Below, piece after piece: positions 13,420 to 14,180 of a stretch of DNA of 14,180 nt. The stretch spans positions 1-14,180 of the forward strand of contig JASLDZ010000364.1 of assembly GCA_030151985.1 (NCBI GenBank), given 5' to 3'. The number at the start of each line of letters is the position of its first letter. Position 1 is the first letter of the stretch. This DNA comes from Caulobacteraceae bacterium. Lineage in GTDB: Bacteria; Pseudomonadota; Alphaproteobacteria; Caulobacterales; Caulobacteraceae. The translations under genes were made by a program, and so were the position numbers. The notes under the pieces were generated by a model that had not been told where the DNA came from, searched no databases, and was given only the letters and a program-made list of their open reading frames with translations.

Positions 13420-14180
13420 ATGACGACGGCCGGACCCTGGAGCGTGAAGGGCATCGACCCGAAGGCGCGCGAGATCGCCAAGGATCTCGCGCGGCGCTCG
13501 GGCCTCACGTTGGGCGAGTGGCTGAACCAGATGATCACCGACACCAGCGAAGACCCGGCGCCGCCTCCGGCCGAGCGGATCGATCCCCGCATCGACCCCT
13601 GGGCGGAGCCGCCGCCGGCGCTGGCGCGCGGTCCCGAGGGCGGGCTCGGCGGCGGCTCGGGGTTCGGCGCGGAGTCGTTCCGCTCGCGCCTGCAGAGCGT
13701 CGGGCGCGCGGCGGAAGCGGCGGAGCTGTCCCGCGTCACCCGCGCACTCACCGAGCTCAGCCAGCGCATCGAGGCGGCGGAGCACCGCTCGACGCTGGCG
13801 ATCAGCGGCATCGACCAGCAGGTGATGGGCGTGCTCTCGCGCATCGAGGACGGCGAGCGCGACGCCTCGGCGACCGCCGCCCGCTTCGACGGCGCGCTCG
13901 ACGAGGTGCGCGCCGCGCAGGAGAAGATCGCCGCCCGCCTCGCCAAGGCCGACGCGGAGGACGCGCCCCGCGTCGAGGCGATGAAGTCGCTGGAGGCGGC
14001 GCTCGCCCGCATGGCGGCGCAGATCTACGAGGGCGAGAGCCGCGCCCGCGCCCAGGCCGCCGAGGCGCGCGAGGGGCTCTCCAGCCTCTCCGAGCGGGTG
14101 GAGCGCGCGGAAGCCGCCGCCGCCCAGGCCGCCGGCGCCGCCGACGCCAAGGCGTTCGAGGCCGCGCTCGCCCGCATCAC
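13420..14180 (+). CDS. podJ: Polar organelle development / localization factor PodJ, N-terminal part (runs off the window)
   Basis: The frame is open from 13420 to the window end, giving the first 253 residues. Residues 5-38 (GPWSVKGIDPKAREIAKDL, then ARRSGLTLGEWLNQMI) closely resemble the N-terminus of Caulobacter PodJ, a scaffold at the new pole that recruits factors for polar organelle development. A Pro/Gly-rich linker (~44-85) is followed by long Ala/Glu/Arg-rich heptad sequence from ~90 to the edge, consistent with the PodJ coiled coil. The transmembrane segment and the periplasmic Sel1/peptidoglycan-binding part expected of full-length PodJ would lie beyond the window. An in-frame GTG at 13411 is an alternative start, with GGAG only three bases before it; ATG 13420 gives the family-like start. 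It is divergent from the hydrolase. Confidence 0.88.
   Translation, partial: MTTAGPWSVKGIDPKAREIAKDLARRSGLTLGEWLNQMITDTSEDPAPPPAERIDPRIDPWAEPPPALARGPEGGLGGGSGFGAESFRSRLQSVGRAAEAAELSRVTRALTELSQRIEAAEHRSTLAISGIDQQVMGVLSRIEDGERDASATAARFDGALDEVRAAQEKIAARLAKADAEDAPRVEAMKSLEAALARMAAQIYEGESRARAQAAEAREGLSSLSERVERAEAAAAQAAGAADAKAFEAALARI

Overview
The window is very GC-rich and densely coded. It looks like a chromosomal segment of an alphaproteobacterium of the Caulobacterales (Caulobacter / Phenylobacterium / Brevundimonas type). The main reasons are a 3'-truncated podJ polarity gene whose N-terminus closely resembles Caulobacter PodJ, GANTC (CcrM-type) sites and a CtrA-like box in front of it, and a split cytochrome c maturation cluster linked to a DegP protease. 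The assignment is by eye, and the genus cannot be fixed.

Layout. 1-32: last codons of a plus-strand gene, then a hairpin. 144-701 (+): inorganic pyrophosphatase. 847-1590 (+): a Crp/Fnr-type regulator that converges on uvrC. From 13205 down to 1605 every gene is on the minus strand. In transcription order these are a serine hydrolase (12069-13205), ccmE, ccmF and ccmH (12022-8929), a DegP-like protease (8825-7155), an OmpR-type response regulator (7030-6359), a small DUF559 nuclease-like gene (6174-5791), a histidine kinase (5784-4369), an RcnB-family secreted protein with a long Gly/Pro/Arg-rich segment (4295-3615) and uvrC (3560-1605). From 13420 onward podJ runs divergently off the right edge.

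How the genes fit together. ccmE-ccmF-ccmH share ATGA stop/start overlaps and encode the heme chaperone and heme ligation parts of System I cytochrome c assembly. ccmA-D, ccmG and ccmI are not in the window. DegP plus the response regulator and histidine kinase form a plausible envelope-stress module. The DUF559 gene separates the regulator from its likely kinase.

The most unusual content is a set of G/C-rich palindromic repeats at 5795-5815, 6179-6346, 7114-7148 and 9400-9538. They bracket the DUF559 gene and supply its ribosome-binding site, its last codons and probably the ribosome-binding site of the kinase. In ccmH a 139-bp inverted-repeat element lies inside the reading frame and appears to encode the positively charged start of the signal peptide. 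DegP has a cysteine pair placed like the chymotrypsin Cys42-Cys58 disulfide and an EF-hand-like Asp-rich loop. No tRNA, rRNA, CRISPR array, phage gene or classical insertion sequence was seen, and no stretch over 300 bases lacks a gene.
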